Shown: in pieces, positions 53,759 to 62,746 of the stretch
Layout: each line of letters opens with the position of its first letter
How positions within the stretch are numbered: the first letter of the stretch is position 1
From: Gammaproteobacteria bacterium TMED1
GTDB lineage: Bacteria; Pseudomonadota; Gammaproteobacteria; Pseudomonadales; Azotimanducaceae
NCBI GenBank assembly: GCA_002167855.2
Contig: NHBG02000020.1
Coordinates: forward strand, 155,117 to 219,116
DNA length: 64,000 nt
Reading direction: 5' to 3'
Made by a program: the position numbers and the translations under genes
Notes under the pieces: model-generated
Told to the model about the DNA's origin: nothing
The model's database searches: none
Seen by the model: the letters and a program-made list of their open reading frames with translations, nothing else

Positions 53759-54256
53759 ATGGAAAAACTTATCAGCGGGGATATCTTTCCCGATATTAGC
53801 CTCAACATTGCATCCGGTGAACCCTTGAAGCTACCGAGAGATCTTGATGCGCCACTTACGATTATGCTTTTTTATCGGGGATATTGGTGACCATACTGCA
53901 TCCGTCAACTAAACGGATATAACGAGCGCCGTGACGCGTTCGCAGATCAAGGAGCTACCATTGTTGCCGCAGTTGCTGACAGTAGGGAAAACACGCTGAA
54001 AGTAGCCGATACAGTTGACTTCCCAATTGCTTATGGAGTAACCAAAGAGCAAGCTGAGATATTAGGGTCTTGGTGGAGCGCGATAGGACCAATGGAATTC
54101 ATACAACCCAGCGAATTCGTTTTAGCATATGACGGTAAAGTAATTGCCGCTACTTATAGCCATGGTCCGATCGGCCGGATGGATCCCACGGAAACCTTGA
54201 CCTACCTATCCCGCGATGCATTCGACTCCTTGCGCGAGGACTATAATAAAGATTGA
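53759..54256 (+). CDS. Candidate selenoprotein: redoxin-fold peroxiredoxin-like protein with in-frame TGA (Sec44)
   Basis: A 165-codon gene absent from the ORF track because of an internal TGA at 53888-53890. The frame is ATG 53759, TGA at codon 44, then 121 further codons to a second TGA at 54254-54256. Around codon 44 it reads LFYRGYWUPYCIRQLNGY, exactly the AhpC/TSA-type RGxWCPxC active site with the first Cys replaced by U (Sec). Cys47 is the resolving residue. Downstream coding is typical of the family (FADQGATIVAAVADSREN, FPIAYGVTKEQAE, PSEFVLAYDGKVI, GPIGRMDPTETL). It likely reduces peroxides or disulfides via a selenenyl-sulfide. A nonsense mutation is the alternative, but the UGA sits precisely at the position where other bacteria use Cys or Sec. 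Confidence 0.8.
53900..53942 (+). promoter_or_regulatory. Candidate bacterial SECIS region downstream of the Sec TGA
   Basis: Two hairpins lie inside the reading frame after the TGA. The first pairs ATCCGT (53900-53905) with ACGGAT (53913-53918) around CAACTAA; with the inner pairs open, the stem is ATCC/GGAT and the loop starts with G. The second pairs CGAGCGC (53923-53929) with GCGTTCG (53936-53942) around CGTGAC, whose second base is G, as the bacterial SECIS consensus prefers; the loop G is about 40 bases after the TGA, slightly beyond the usual 16-37. Confidence 0.45.
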
Positions 54257-54282
54257 GCCCTGCCTCTTTTTCGACCCTAAGT

Positions 54283-55026
54283 TTACACTAAGCGCACAAC
54301 CGTGCGCGCAAATTCGTGAGATTCGCCAACGCGGGAGCGATCTGATGAGGTCATGTCAATACCGGTCAGCCTATCTCTAGTTCCAGCAGGAGCTTGAACA
54401 AATCGAATGCTTGTTTCCTCGAGAGTAATTGAACAGTCGCTACTCACTTCCTTTCCCAGCAGCTGGGCAAAACGGACCGCGACACCATCAGGATCAGCGG
54501 AAGAAATCTCTACCGCCGAAATACCTGATACCACATCCGTTCGCCTATGCCATTTCCATGCGGCGCCTGCCCAAGCCCAATCATCCCAGTCATCGACCCA
54601 ATCAAGAGAAGTAAGTGGACCGCGTGTATCGCTCGGATGTAAATGCAGAGCACCGACATTTATCCCATGTCGAACTGCGACCTCCATATCCCAGGCAATC
54701 CTGATATTCAGAGCGTCGACCCGGGCGCGAGCCTTTTCTAAATCGTCGACTTGAAGGATGAGCATATATCCTGCGGGGCCACCTTGTTTTTGAAGAAATT
54801 TTGTCGTTGGTGCTTCCGGCCGCTCCGGCTGCAATATTTCTAAGAATGAATCTCCAACGGGGAAAACGCCGTTGTACATCCAAATCGGCGGGCCAGGCTT
54901 ATCTCGGTGCGCGGCTGTGATATCCAAAACCTGCTCAACTTGTCTTTCCACAGGCCTAATGTCTGGTACGCACAAAGCAATTTGCCGAATACGAATTTTA
55001 TCTGGGGCGGGAGGGAGCTGACTCAT
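54283..55026 (-). CDS. VOC (glyoxalase/bleomycin-resistance) superfamily protein
   Basis: A 247-residue protein with a vicinal-oxygen-chelate start: IRIRQIALCVPDIRPVERQVEQVLDI and GDSFLEILQPERPEA, then a glyoxalase-like VDDLEKARARVDAL stretch. The second half (EISSADPDGVAVRFAQLLGKEV) looks like a second VOC unit, giving two paired domains. Such proteins bind a metal and can be isomerases or dioxygenases. No function can be named. Convergent with the candidate selenoprotein, 26 bp between stops. Confidence 0.75.
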   Translation of the reverse strand: MSQLPPAPDKIRIRQIALCVPDIRPVERQVEQVLDITAAHRDKPGPPIWMYNGVFPVGDSFLEILQPERPEAPTTKFLQKQGGPAGYMLILQVDDLEKARARVDALNIRIAWDMEVAVRHGINVGALHLHPSDTRGPLTSLDWVDDWDDWAWAGAAWKWHRRTDVVSGISAVEISSADPDGVAVRFAQLLGKEVSSDCSITLEETSIRFVQAPAGTRDRLTGIDMTSSDRSRVGESHEFARTVVRLV

Positions 55027-55195
55027 TTAACTAACCTTTCACACAAAACATTGATACTACACCAGAAGAAAGCACTAATGGGATATCAATTTAGAGTTAA
55101 TGGGGTCAGAAAACGGGCCGAAAACAACAAAACACATTTACTTTTTACCATAGCGCTGTAATCATCGCTACGAATTCAACGCTAACATTAGAAAT

Positions 55196-56152
55196 ATGAA
55201 CGAAGAAGAAAAATATCTTTTTGATTTACGAGGCTACCTTGTTGTAAAGAATGCTCTTACTCAAGAACAGGTGAAGGACTTATCAGAAATTGTTGATGAA
55301 AAGGTCAATGGCCTAGAGCATCACACAGGTGGTCGAAAAAAAAGGCATCATCAGCGCGGATCAGATCGAACTTGGTTCGCAAATGACGACGATATGGCAT
55401 GGTCCTCCCCTGCCTTGCTTGACTGGGGAGGCCCCTTTATCGATCTCATTGATATTCCTACTATTGCGCCTTACCTAGAAACTTTACTCGGCATTAACTA
55501 CCGGCTAGACCATGACTATATGCTCATTTCAAATAAGGAGTCTAGTCATCCTTTATTTCTGCATGGCGGGGGTCAAGGTGCTGGGGGTACATTAGATCTC
55601 GTAGGCCCAACGGATGGGGGCCAATGCTATTATCGGTACAGCAACGGCCGCTTTTTTAATGGTCTAATTGCAGTCGCATTCGAATTAAATACAGTTTCAC
55701 CTGGAGATGGTGGCTTCGCATGCATACCAGGAAGCCATAAGTCGAATGTCGAGGTGCCCGAAACTTGCAAACCCAGGCCACCATTCGAAAAGAGAGCAAC
55801 CGGATTGCCTGGTCTTGCTGCATGCGAAATCCCTGATTTTGTTGATCGCGTTACTGCATCCGCGGGTGATGCCATCATCTTTACTGAAGCCTGTCAGCAT
55901 GGGACGGTACCATGGAATACAGAGAGCGATAGAGAGCGGCGGACCCTTTTTTATAAGTACTGTCCGCATGCAGTTGCCTGGAGTCCCTGCTACTACAACT
56001 CGGACCACTATGAGGGGCTTACCGAACATCAAATCAATATTTTGATGCCACCAAGCGCTTTTGGTCCTAGTGATCGCACGAGTATCATATGGAAAAAAGC
56101 GCAAGCTGAGCAGGCGGAGCTGATGCGCTTGAGAGCAAAAGGGAACGAATAG
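55196..56152 (+). CDS. Phytanoyl-CoA dioxygenase (PhyH) family protein
   Basis: A 318-residue Fe(II)/2-oxoglutarate oxygenase. It shows LRGYLVVKNALTQEQVKDLSEIV, FNGLIAVAFELNTVSPGDGGFACIPGSHKSN (the family strand with DGGF and GSHK), CQHGTVPW with the distal metal His and ERRTLFYKYCPH with the 2OG-binding Arg. The first metal ligands (usually HxD) are less clear here: HGGGQGAGG near residue 121 does not show the canonical spacing. Many such genes in marine bacteria act on small molecules. Substrate unknown. Confidence 0.82.
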   Translation: MNEEEKYLFDLRGYLVVKNALTQEQVKDLSEIVDEKVNGLEHHTGGRKKRHHQRGSDRTWFANDDDMAWSSPALLDWGGPFIDLIDIPTIAPYLETLLGINYRLDHDYMLISNKESSHPLFLHGGGQGAGGTLDLVGPTDGGQCYYRYSNGRFFNGLIAVAFELNTVSPGDGGFACIPGSHKSNVEVPETCKPRPPFEKRATGLPGLAACEIPDFVDRVTASAGDAIIFTEACQHGTVPWNTESDRERRTLFYKYCPHAVAWSPCYYNSDHYEGLTEHQINILMPPSAFGPSDRTSIIWKKAQAEQAELMRLRAKGNE

Positions 56153-56385
56153 ACTTTCAGTAAGCTAGGTAAGCCTGAAGCCGTTAGCCAAATAGTCTTA
56201 GTTGAAGCTAAGATCTTGTATGATAGAAAAGCACGGGGCTTTTCGTCTAAATGATATTTCTAGGATCTTAGCTGATGAGATCTTTACTTTTTTTCTCGAT
56301 CACGCATAAGCTCCGAGCAAAAAAGACATCGATAATTCAGTTGAAAAACCGTTAAGCTAAGTAAATTGGGGTTACATGAGGTTTT

Positions 56386-56862
56386 ATGATGCGCTGGGCA
56401 TCAGGTTTTCTTGCTTTTGGTATTGCCTATTCACTATTTGTTGGTGCCATTTTCTGGAAGGATTGGCCGTCTATCGAAAACCCACATCTCTTCGGTAATC
56501 TTGAGAATAAACTCTCCCAGAATTCGAGGAACGATGTGGTTAAAATCATTAAAGCATCGGAGTCAAAACCTCACACGAATCCTTATCAGATCAAGTTTCA
56601 ATCGTTTGAGATAGACAGCGCGTTGATGACTGAGATAATTATAGCGAATGGAGACAGCATAATCTTAGATGGTCGTACTAACGAGTATAGAGCACATGAA
56701 ATAGCCAAGGAATATTTGGCTTTACTCACAGCCCATGTGCACTACAAGGTTGCAGAACATAAGTTCGAGTTGGTGGTAACAATATTTATACCACTCATAC
56801 TTTTGGCAGGCTTCGCCTGGATATCGAGAACTATTTGGAATGTGCTTTCAAAAATCGATTAA
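56386..56862 (+). CDS. Small membrane protein of unknown function
   Basis: A 158-residue protein I do not recognise. It has an N-terminal hydrophobic segment (GFLAFGIAYSLFVGAIFW), a soluble middle of about 95 residues with charged and mixed sequence (periplasmic or cytosolic), and a second membrane helix near the C terminus (ELVVTIFIPLILLAGFAWIS). It stands alone between a dioxygenase gene upstream and a convergent phosphoesterase gene. The start has no strong ribosome site but the ATG codons at 56386/56389 are the only choices. Confidence 0.6.
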   Translation: MMRWASGFLAFGIAYSLFVGAIFWKDWPSIENPHLFGNLENKLSQNSRNDVVKIIKASESKPHTNPYQIKFQSFEIDSALMTEIIIANGDSIILDGRTNEYRAHEIAKEYLALLTAHVHYKVAEHKFELVVTIFIPLILLAGFAWISRTIWNVLSKID

Positions 56863-57024
56863 TTAAGACTTCAGATTTAAGCGCCCCAAAAATACCTGAC
56901 ATAGAAAGAGCAAATAGCTAAGTTACTCTTGTACAAAGTGGTACTTAACCTTGTGACTGGAAGCAGTCAAGAGCACGAAGGCGCGAATACCGCAAGTATT
57001 GCCAGGAAACGAGTTGCTAGAGGA

Positions 57025-57045
57025 AAAGGAATAATATATTCCTTT
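57025..57045. terminator. Hairpin between the small membrane protein and the Mre11-like gene
   Basis: AAAGGAAT pairs with ATTCCTTT (8 bp) around AATAT. It is in the convergent gap between two gene ends and may serve as a bidirectional terminator, though no T-tract follows. The rest of the 240-bp gap holds no gene. Confidence 0.35.
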
Positions 57046-57105
57046 AGATAGTCACATACTTTCTTTTATTAAAACGACTACTCACGAAAATCTTTTTTCA
57101 GAAAA

Positions 57106-57891
57106 TCATCCCAAGAATGATGGCATTGCTGGCTCTTTAAGCTTCCTGGAAGCGAGTTGACCCTGACTAGCAAGTTCAATCCGAGTCACTTTCACACCCT
57201 CTCGAGGAAGAAGCTCCACAAAAGCAGCGGTCATTTCCGGTGTTCCTTGGTTGATATTGGGTGAGCCAGGATAGGCCGCCAGAGTATCTCCGTGCTTCAT
57301 TTCACTAAATACGTGCACATGGCCCAATGCGAGGTAATCAAGACCACTTGCTTCAATCTGCTCCGCAGTTATCAGCGAGGAATAGATGTCAGCACCTCGA
57401 TTTATATAGTAGCCGTGTGCTAGCCCGATAAACCAGGCACCACTTTCTTTTTTAGGTACTCTTTCTAGTGGCCTGTTATCGGGATGATGATTCACAATAC
57501 CTTTACCCCAAACCTTAATCCCGAGTTCAGGAAAATCGATAACTGCACCCGCTGGATCTCTGATGAAATGAATATGATCTCCTGCTGTTTCAGGCTCATA
57601 TCGGTGATAAATAGAATATTCAGCCAGACAATCATGATTACCCGTTATCATGACAACAGGACATCGAACTCGGGCCAGCTGTTCTGTCGCAAATTCAAGG
57701 CAACGATCTTTCACTCGGTTGTGGTCGAACAAATCCCCTGCGAGCAAGAAAAGATCAACATTGAGCTCAATAGACTTATCGACAGCATCTATTAGCCCTC
57801 GCTGCGCAAAACTCTCGTCTCCTTTCCCTCCTAGATAGTCATCAAGGTGGATATCAGAGGTGTGCAGGATACGGCAGTAATTCAATGACAA
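57106..57891 (-). CDS. Mre11/SbcD-like metallophosphoesterase
   Basis: A 261-residue nuclease-type phosphoesterase: LHTSDIHLDDYLGG, LAGDLFDHNRV, MITGNHD, GLAHGYYINRG and ALGHVHVF carry the Mn-binding residues, in the order of the Mre11/SbcD family. The C-terminal cap domain found in SbcD is largely absent, so it is a short form. Start is uncertain: the track begins at a TTG (57954); a TTG at 57891 lies six bases after GAGGGA and just before the conserved core. HNH nuclease gene 66 bp upstream on the same strand. No SbcC is nearby. Confidence 0.78.
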   Translation of the reverse strand: MSLNYCRILHTSDIHLDDYLGGKGDESFAQRGLIDAVDKSIELNVDLFLLAGDLFDHNRVKDRCLEFATEQLARVRCPVVMITGNHDCLAEYSIYHRYEPETAGDHIHFIRDPAGAVIDFPELGIKVWGKGIVNHHPDNRPLERVPKKESGAWFIGLAHGYYINRGADIYSSLITAEQIEASGLDYLALGHVHVFSEMKHGDTLAAYPGSPNINQGTPEMTAAFVELLPREGVKVTRIELASQGQLASRKLKEPAMPSFLG

Positions 57892-57957
57892 AAAATTTCC
57901 CTCAAATATTATAGGCTTACGGAAAGTGTAGGCACTGAAGGACTCAGAGGTCAACTA

Positions 57958-58548
57958 TTAAGAGGGAACTGTTTCGTCCTCGTATTTCCAAAAAGACCTA
58001 CTATTTGACGAAAATTGTTTGCGCAAAAATGCCATTTGATCTCCCAGAATACGACCACTATGGGAGAGTGCCAAATACTCGGCATGATTGGGGCAATATG
58101 GTAAAGCCAACAACTCCAAATTACATTCCTTAGTTAGAGAGTTACCTTTACGAGCATTACAACGCTTACAAGCGGTTACGACATTTGCCCAGGAATCTTG
58201 CCCACCACGAGAAATAGGATAGACATGGTCTCTACTCAATTGTGAATCTTGGTAGTAGTTACCGCAGTATAAGCAAGTATTATGGTCGCGCCGAAAAAGA
58301 GCCTTATTCGTAAGCGGGGGGTCTAGCCTACTCTTTGTATAAATCTTCCCCTTACACGCGATAATACTGTTTAGAAAGATAACTGTCTGCTCTCCAGTTT
58401 TCCTGGAGTGCCCACCCCTCACTCTCATGAGCTCATTACCATAGGTCCAACTTACAAGCTCTCTAGCATGAAGACATACCGCTTCTTGCCAATTCAGCCA
58501 GTCTATTGGCAGCCCTGCACTATTAAGTCTGAGAATACTAACGCCCAT
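57958..58548 (-). CDS. HNH endonuclease
   Basis: A 196-residue protein with an HNH/beta-beta-alpha metal nuclease domain in the second half: two CxxC zinc pairs (Cys92-x2-Cys95, Cys127-x2-Cys130), the catalytic His in LSRDHVYP (His108) and Asn122 in SWANVVTACKRCNARKGN. The N-terminal 80 residues lack a known domain. Such HNH proteins serve in restriction, repair or RNA-guided systems; nothing here selects among them. The Mre11-like phosphoesterase follows in the same direction. Confidence 0.87.
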   Translation of the reverse strand: MGVSILRLNSAGLPIDWLNWQEAVCLHARELVSWTYGNELMRVRGGHSRKTGEQTVIFLNSIIACKGKIYTKSRLDPPLTNKALFRRDHNTCLYCGNYYQDSQLSRDHVYPISRGGQDSWANVVTACKRCNARKGNSLTKECNLELLALPYCPNHAEYLALSHSGRILGDQMAFLRKQFSSNSRSFWKYEDETVPS

Positions 58549-58676
58549 GAAATGTAAACTTTATTGACCGTTACCAAAAAAATATATTAATCATGTCTCT
58601 CGAATTATCAACCATTCACCGATAACATTCGGAGAAGATTACTAATCAATTAATACGTGTTGTCGAAAAAGCAAAC

Positions 58677-59417
58677 ATGAAAAACAGAGACAGTTCAAAA
58701 GTAGATAAAGTTTACGCAAAGCCTATTAGCGAGTTACAAGACTTCGAATTCAATTCCCAAGTTGCTGTCGTTTTTCAAGATATGCTCGAACGATCTATCC
58801 CAGGGTATTTCGTCATGTTAGAGCTAACTAAATTGTTGACTGAGCGATTTGCTAAACCAAATACCAATATCTATGACTTAGGTTGCTCATTGGGGGAGAC
58901 AATAAAACACGTACATGCATCGTTACCAAACAATTGCCAAGTTATTGGCGTAGAAAAATCTCTACCTATGGTAGAACAATGCAAAGCTAATCTAGAATCG
59001 GTACAAAACAAATCAAATATCGCAATTCGCCATGAAGACCTGCTTGATACCAAGATCGAAAATGCGTCCTTGGTAATAATGAATCTCACCCTGCAGTTTA
59101 TACCCCTTGAAGATAGAGATGCAGTACTTAAAAAAATTGCAAACGGCTTAACGGATGACGGTCTCCTCCTTCTTTACGAGAAAGTAACCTTTGAAGATGC
59201 CGATGAACAATTACTGCTTGATAGGCTGTACTTTGACTTCAAACTTGCTAACGGCTATAGCAAACTTGAAATTGCCCAAAAGCGTGAAGCTTTAGAAAAT
59301 GTTTTAATTCCAGATACGATTCCTGAACTCAAGAGACGAACCAAACGAAGTGGGTTTCGAAAAACTGAAGTGATTTCTCAATACCTTAACTTCGTTGGTC
59401 TGATTGCAGTGAAATGA
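58677..59417 (+). CDS. cmoA: Carboxy-S-adenosyl-L-methionine synthase
   Basis: A 246-residue SAM-dependent enzyme that makes carboxy-SAM from SAM and prephenate for tRNA wobble uridine modification. VYAKPISELQDFEFNSQVAVVFQDMLERSIPGY and NIYDLGCSLGETIKHVHASLP (SAM-binding), VIGVEKSLPMVEQC and LVIMNLTLQFI are the family blocks. Length matches CmoA. CmoB follows 45 bp downstream, forming the cmoAB pair typical of gammaproteobacteria. Confidence 0.96.
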   Translation: MKNRDSSKVDKVYAKPISELQDFEFNSQVAVVFQDMLERSIPGYFVMLELTKLLTERFAKPNTNIYDLGCSLGETIKHVHASLPNNCQVIGVEKSLPMVEQCKANLESVQNKSNIAIRHEDLLDTKIENASLVIMNLTLQFIPLEDRDAVLKKIANGLTDDGLLLLYEKVTFEDADEQLLLDRLYFDFKLANGYSKLEIAQKREALENVLIPDTIPELKRRTKRSGFRKTEVISQYLNFVGLIAVK

Positions 59418-59462
59418 CTCTCAACTATGGCGCTCAATGACAGTTAGAACCTACTGATACTT

Positions 59463-60419
59463 ATGTCTTTAGACAAACTCTTTTTACCTCGTCCTCCCCT
59501 TATTACGGAAGAGAATTTTCATTCCCTCAAGGTTTCGCTGAAGAACCATTTTAAGCCCCATGGGAAAGACTTATTTTGGGAAAAAGCTTTGCTTAATATA
59601 CCCACTCTCTCGAACTCGGACGCTATTTTTTTGGAAGACGTGGTCAAAGTAAGTGGTAGTGATCCCATAAATGATAACCAGCTAAGAAACTCGCTAAAAG
59701 AGCTTATGCCATGGCGTAAGGGACCTTTTCATCTTCTCGGAATAGATATTGATGCTGAGTGGAGATCTGATCTCAAATGGCAAAGATTAGTCAGGCATAT
59801 TGCGCCACTAAAAGATCGAAAAGTACTCGATATTGGATGTGGAAATGGCTACTACCTATTTCGAATGCTTGGAGAAGGGGCGCGATATGCGTTAGGTGTT
59901 GATCCCACCCGCCTGTTTTACTATCAATTTAGAGCCTTGCAAAAACTCTTTCCTGCCAACAGTGCGTTTTACTTACCACTGCGCTCTGAGCAATTGCCAG
60001 AATTTAACAGCTTCGATTCAGTCTTTTCTATGGGTGTTCTCTATCATCGTCGTTCTGCAGAGGAGCATTTACGTGAGCTGATTGGGTTTCTTCGACCAGG
60101 AGGAGAATTGATTCTGGAAACGCTCATAGTGCCGGGAGACTCGTCAAAAGTTCTTTTCCCCATTGATCGTTACGCGAGCATGGCGAACGTATGGTCCATA
60201 CCAAGTAGCGCCGCGATAAAAACCTGGTTACAAGCTTTAGGAATGAAAGAGGTGAGAACGGTCGATATCACCCAAACCAGCATCCATGAGCAACGACGAA
60301 CAGAATGGATGCAATTTCTTTCTCTTGAAGATTTCCTCGACCCTACGAATACAGACTTGACCATTGAACAATATCCCGCTCCGACAAGAGCAATCTTATT
60401 GTCAACCAAGCCAGGCTAA
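59463..60419 (+). CDS. cmoB: tRNA U34 carboxymethyltransferase
   Basis: A 318-residue SAM-type transferase that attaches the carboxymethyl group of carboxy-SAM to 5-hydroxyuridine at tRNA position 34, giving cmo5U. The CmoB signature WRKGPFHLLGIDIDAEWRSDLKWQRLVRHI is complete, followed by VLDIGCGNGYYLFRMLGEGA for SAM, GVDPTRLFYYQF and FSMGVLYHRR. Length and order after cmoA are canonical. Confidence 0.97.
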   Translation: MSLDKLFLPRPPLITEENFHSLKVSLKNHFKPHGKDLFWEKALLNIPTLSNSDAIFLEDVVKVSGSDPINDNQLRNSLKELMPWRKGPFHLLGIDIDAEWRSDLKWQRLVRHIAPLKDRKVLDIGCGNGYYLFRMLGEGARYALGVDPTRLFYYQFRALQKLFPANSAFYLPLRSEQLPEFNSFDSVFSMGVLYHRRSAEEHLRELIGFLRPGGELILETLIVPGDSSKVLFPIDRYASMANVWSIPSSAAIKTWLQALGMKEVRTVDITQTSIHEQRRTEWMQFLSLEDFLDPTNTDLTIEQYPAPTRAILLSTKPG

Positions 60420-60475
60420 CACTGAGACCACATGATGTCAGTCAATCTAAAGCTAATGCTAGATGACGAATAAGC

Positions 60476-61132
60476 TTAGAAAGGTACTTGGCTAGAAAAT
60501 GACATTGGCTTTTGAGTTGTAGGATGTTGAAAAATTATCTTAGCCGCATGGAGTTGAAGTCTATTGGATAGCTGTCGCGCCTCTTCGTGTGCGTAAAGAT
60601 CACAACCAAGTATTGGGTGACCAACGGCTGCAAGATGAATACGCAACTGGTGGCTGCGACCAGTGAGAGGGGTGAGGAGAAGTTCCGAGTGTCCTCCATG
60701 AACTCTCAATAGTTCATAACGAGTGCACGCTGGCTTACCTCCGAGTGAGTCTATCACTTGTTTTGGACGATTCACTGGATCAGGCCTAATACCCAAAGAT
60801 ATTTCGCCCTTTGGCTGCTTGAACACCCCAAATGCCGTCGCTGCGTATTCTTTCAGAACTTCTCTCTCTCGAAACTTTCGGTTGAGTTCGCGTGTTGCTT
60901 CTTTTGATAGCGATAGGACCAAAAGTCCAGAGGTATCGAGGTCAAGTCTGTGGACCACTGTTGCAGTTCGATACATTGGCAAAACACGGGTTAATACAGA
61001 GTCCTTCACGATACGGCCTGGAACTGTTAGCAGGCCTGAGGGCTTCTCTAAAACTAAAATATCGTCATCGACATACTTAGTAATAATGTCTTCTTCACAA
61101 GGATCGGGAACATGCTCAGTGTAACGAATCAA
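60476..61132 (-). CDS. rluA: RluA-family pseudouridine synthase
   Basis: A 218-residue pseudouridine synthase with the catalytic HRLDLDTSGLLVLS (Asp in HRLD), LVLEKPSGLLTVPGR, the AATAFG... strand, RYELLRVHGGHSELLLTPLTGRSHQLRIHLAAVGHPILGCDLY. No S4 domain is present, matching RluA (E. coli RluA is about 219 residues), which modifies 23S rRNA U746 and tRNA U32. The specific target is inferred from length and lack of S4. Confidence 0.88.
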   Translation of the reverse strand: MIRYTEHVPDPCEEDIITKYVDDDILVLEKPSGLLTVPGRIVKDSVLTRVLPMYRTATVVHRLDLDTSGLLVLSLSKEATRELNRKFREREVLKEYAATAFGVFKQPKGEISLGIRPDPVNRPKQVIDSLGGKPACTRYELLRVHGGHSELLLTPLTGRSHQLRIHLAAVGHPILGCDLYAHEEARQLSNRLQLHAAKIIFQHPTTQKPMSFSSQVPF

Positions 61133-61240
61133 TGATCCATCCTTTTCTCATGGCAAGTCGTCAATGAAACAAGGAAATAATAATATTAAAGCCACCCTTT
61201 TCGGAGCCACTAATTTAGCACCATAATACTAATGGTAAGC

Positions 61241-61915
61241 TCAGAGTGACTGCAAAGATTCCTCGCTTACCTGGTGTCTTACCACCTGCCCTCCTTCCAT
61301 AAATATGATCTCCTCTGCAATGTTAGTCGCAAGATCTGCCAATCTTTCTATATTATTGGAGATCGTCAAATAGGATATTGCAGTGGTCACAATTTTTGGA
61401 TCCGCCTCCATCGCGTTCTGCAGGACACGGTAATTTCGGGAATGCAAGGCGTCGACTTCATCATCCATATCCACTACCTCTTGGGCTCGCTCTACATCCC
61501 TCAGCTTCAGCGCTTCGAGAGATTTTTCCACCATATTTCTGCAAATGGCACCCATGGTATTGAAATCTAGATCCAAAACTAAACGATCCAAATCAGAAAG
61601 GAAATTTATTCGCTCTGCAATGTTTAGTGCCTGGTCCCCCATTCGCTCTAAATCGTTGTTTACCTTAAGTGCAACGATAATAAATCGTAAATCAAACGCT
61701 ACTGGCTGATGAAGAGCCAAGATTTTCAGGCAGTCTTCCTCAATATCGACTTCCATCTCATTGATAATAGACTCGTTATCAAAAATTTCTGCAGTCAACG
61801 TTTTATCGAAAGTTTCTATACACCGGATGCACCGATTTGTTGATTCAATAATGAGCCCACCTAACTCATCGATTCTGTTCTCTAGTCGCAAGAGATCTCT
61901 ATCTAGATGTTTCAT
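61241..61915 (-). CDS. phoU: Phosphate signalling regulator PhoU
   Basis: A 224-residue all-helical protein of two PhoU repeats (RDLLRLENRIDELGGLIIES and MGAICRNMVEKSLEAL... DDEVDALHSRNYRVL). PhoU links the Pst transporter to the PhoR-PhoB two-component system and restrains it under phosphate excess. Each repeat carries its E(D)xxxD motif (EVDIEED; VDMDDEVD). It follows pstB by 6 bp on the same strand. Confidence 0.95.
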   Translation of the reverse strand: MKHLDRDLLRLENRIDELGGLIIESTNRCIRCIETFDKTLTAEIFDNESIINEMEVDIEEDCLKILALHQPVAFDLRFIIVALKVNNDLERMGDQALNIAERINFLSDLDRLVLDLDFNTMGAICRNMVEKSLEALKLRDVERAQEVVDMDDEVDALHSRNYRVLQNAMEADPKIVTTAISYLTISNNIERLADLATNIAEEIIFMEGGQVVRHQVSEESLQSL

Positions 61916-61921
61916 AAACCC

Positions 61922-62689
61922 CTACCCAAACCTTCCGGTTACATATTCTTCGGTTCGCTGATTTTCCGGCCTAGTAAAAACCTGATCAGTATCTCCAAAC
62001 TCCACCAAAACACCATTCTCTAAAAACGCGGTATACTCGGAGACTCTCGCTGCTTGCTGCATATTGTGCGTTACAATAACTATCGTATACTCCCGTTTGA
62101 GTTCAAACAACAGGTCTTCAATTCTCGACGTTGATACCGGATCTAGAGCGGAGCAAGGCTCATCCATGAGGATAACTTCAGGTTTCATCGCGAGCGCTCG
62201 AGCGATACAAAGTCGTTGTTGCTGCCCTCCGGATAGGTTCAAGGCAGAATCCTGTAGCCGGTCCTTTACCTCATCCCAAAGCGCGGCCTGCTGCAGTGCG
62301 GTCACTACTCTCTCTTCAATATCCCCGGACAAGCCGTTGATGGTTGGACCCCATGCCACATTTCTGAATATCGATTTAGGGAAAGGATTTGGTTTTTGAA
62401 AGACCATACCGATGCGCAGCCGCACCTCGACTGGATCGACCCCGGATTCATAAAGATCCTGGCCGCTTAGCATAATATTACCGCTTTGCTCGACGTTTTC
62501 TATAAAATCATTCATGCGATTGAGCGATCTGAGCAAAGTGCTTTTCCCACAACCAGAGGGACCAATAATTGCGGTTATTGTCTTTTCAAGAATCGGCATC
62601 GAGACGTTTCTCACTGCCAGTTCGCTACCATAACTTATGGAGACATTTTGAATATCTAATACTGTAGACTTTTGTTCGTTTGTTTCCAT
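61922..62689 (-). CDS. pstB: Phosphate ABC transporter ATP-binding protein PstB
   Basis: A 255-residue ATPase of the high-affinity phosphate importer. Walker [13 protein letters not shown]-loop [18 protein letters not shown] (the PstB-specific sequence), signature [10 protein letters not shown] and Walker [13 protein letters not shown] are all in place. The transcription order pstC-pstA-pstB-phoU is canonical; gaps are 4-bp overlap, 57 bp and 6 bp. Confidence 0.97.
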   Translation of the reverse strand: METNEQKSTVLDIQNVSISYGSELAVRNVSMPILEKTITAIIGPSGCGKSTLLRSLNRMNDFIENVEQSGNIMLSGQDLYESGVDPVEVRLRIGMVFQKPNPFPKSIFRNVAWGPTINGLSGDIEERVVTALQQAALWDEVKDRLQDSALNLSGGQQQRLCIARALAMKPEVILMDEPCSALDPVSTSRIEDLLFELKREYTIVIVTHNMQQAARVSEYTAFLENGVLVEFGDTDQVFTRPENQRTEEYVTGRFG

Positions 62690-62746
62690 TTTTTTTCCTA
62701 GTCATCATCGCAAAGGATTTTGCTCTTTGCTCAAGATGTCAATAGC

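Noticed and set aside
53759-54256. Treating the redoxin gene as a nonsense-mutated pseudogene
   Set aside because: The rest of the frame is fully intact and the TGA falls exactly on the catalytic CxxC position, which random mutation would rarely hit. A pseudogene is kept as the alternative if sel genes are missing.
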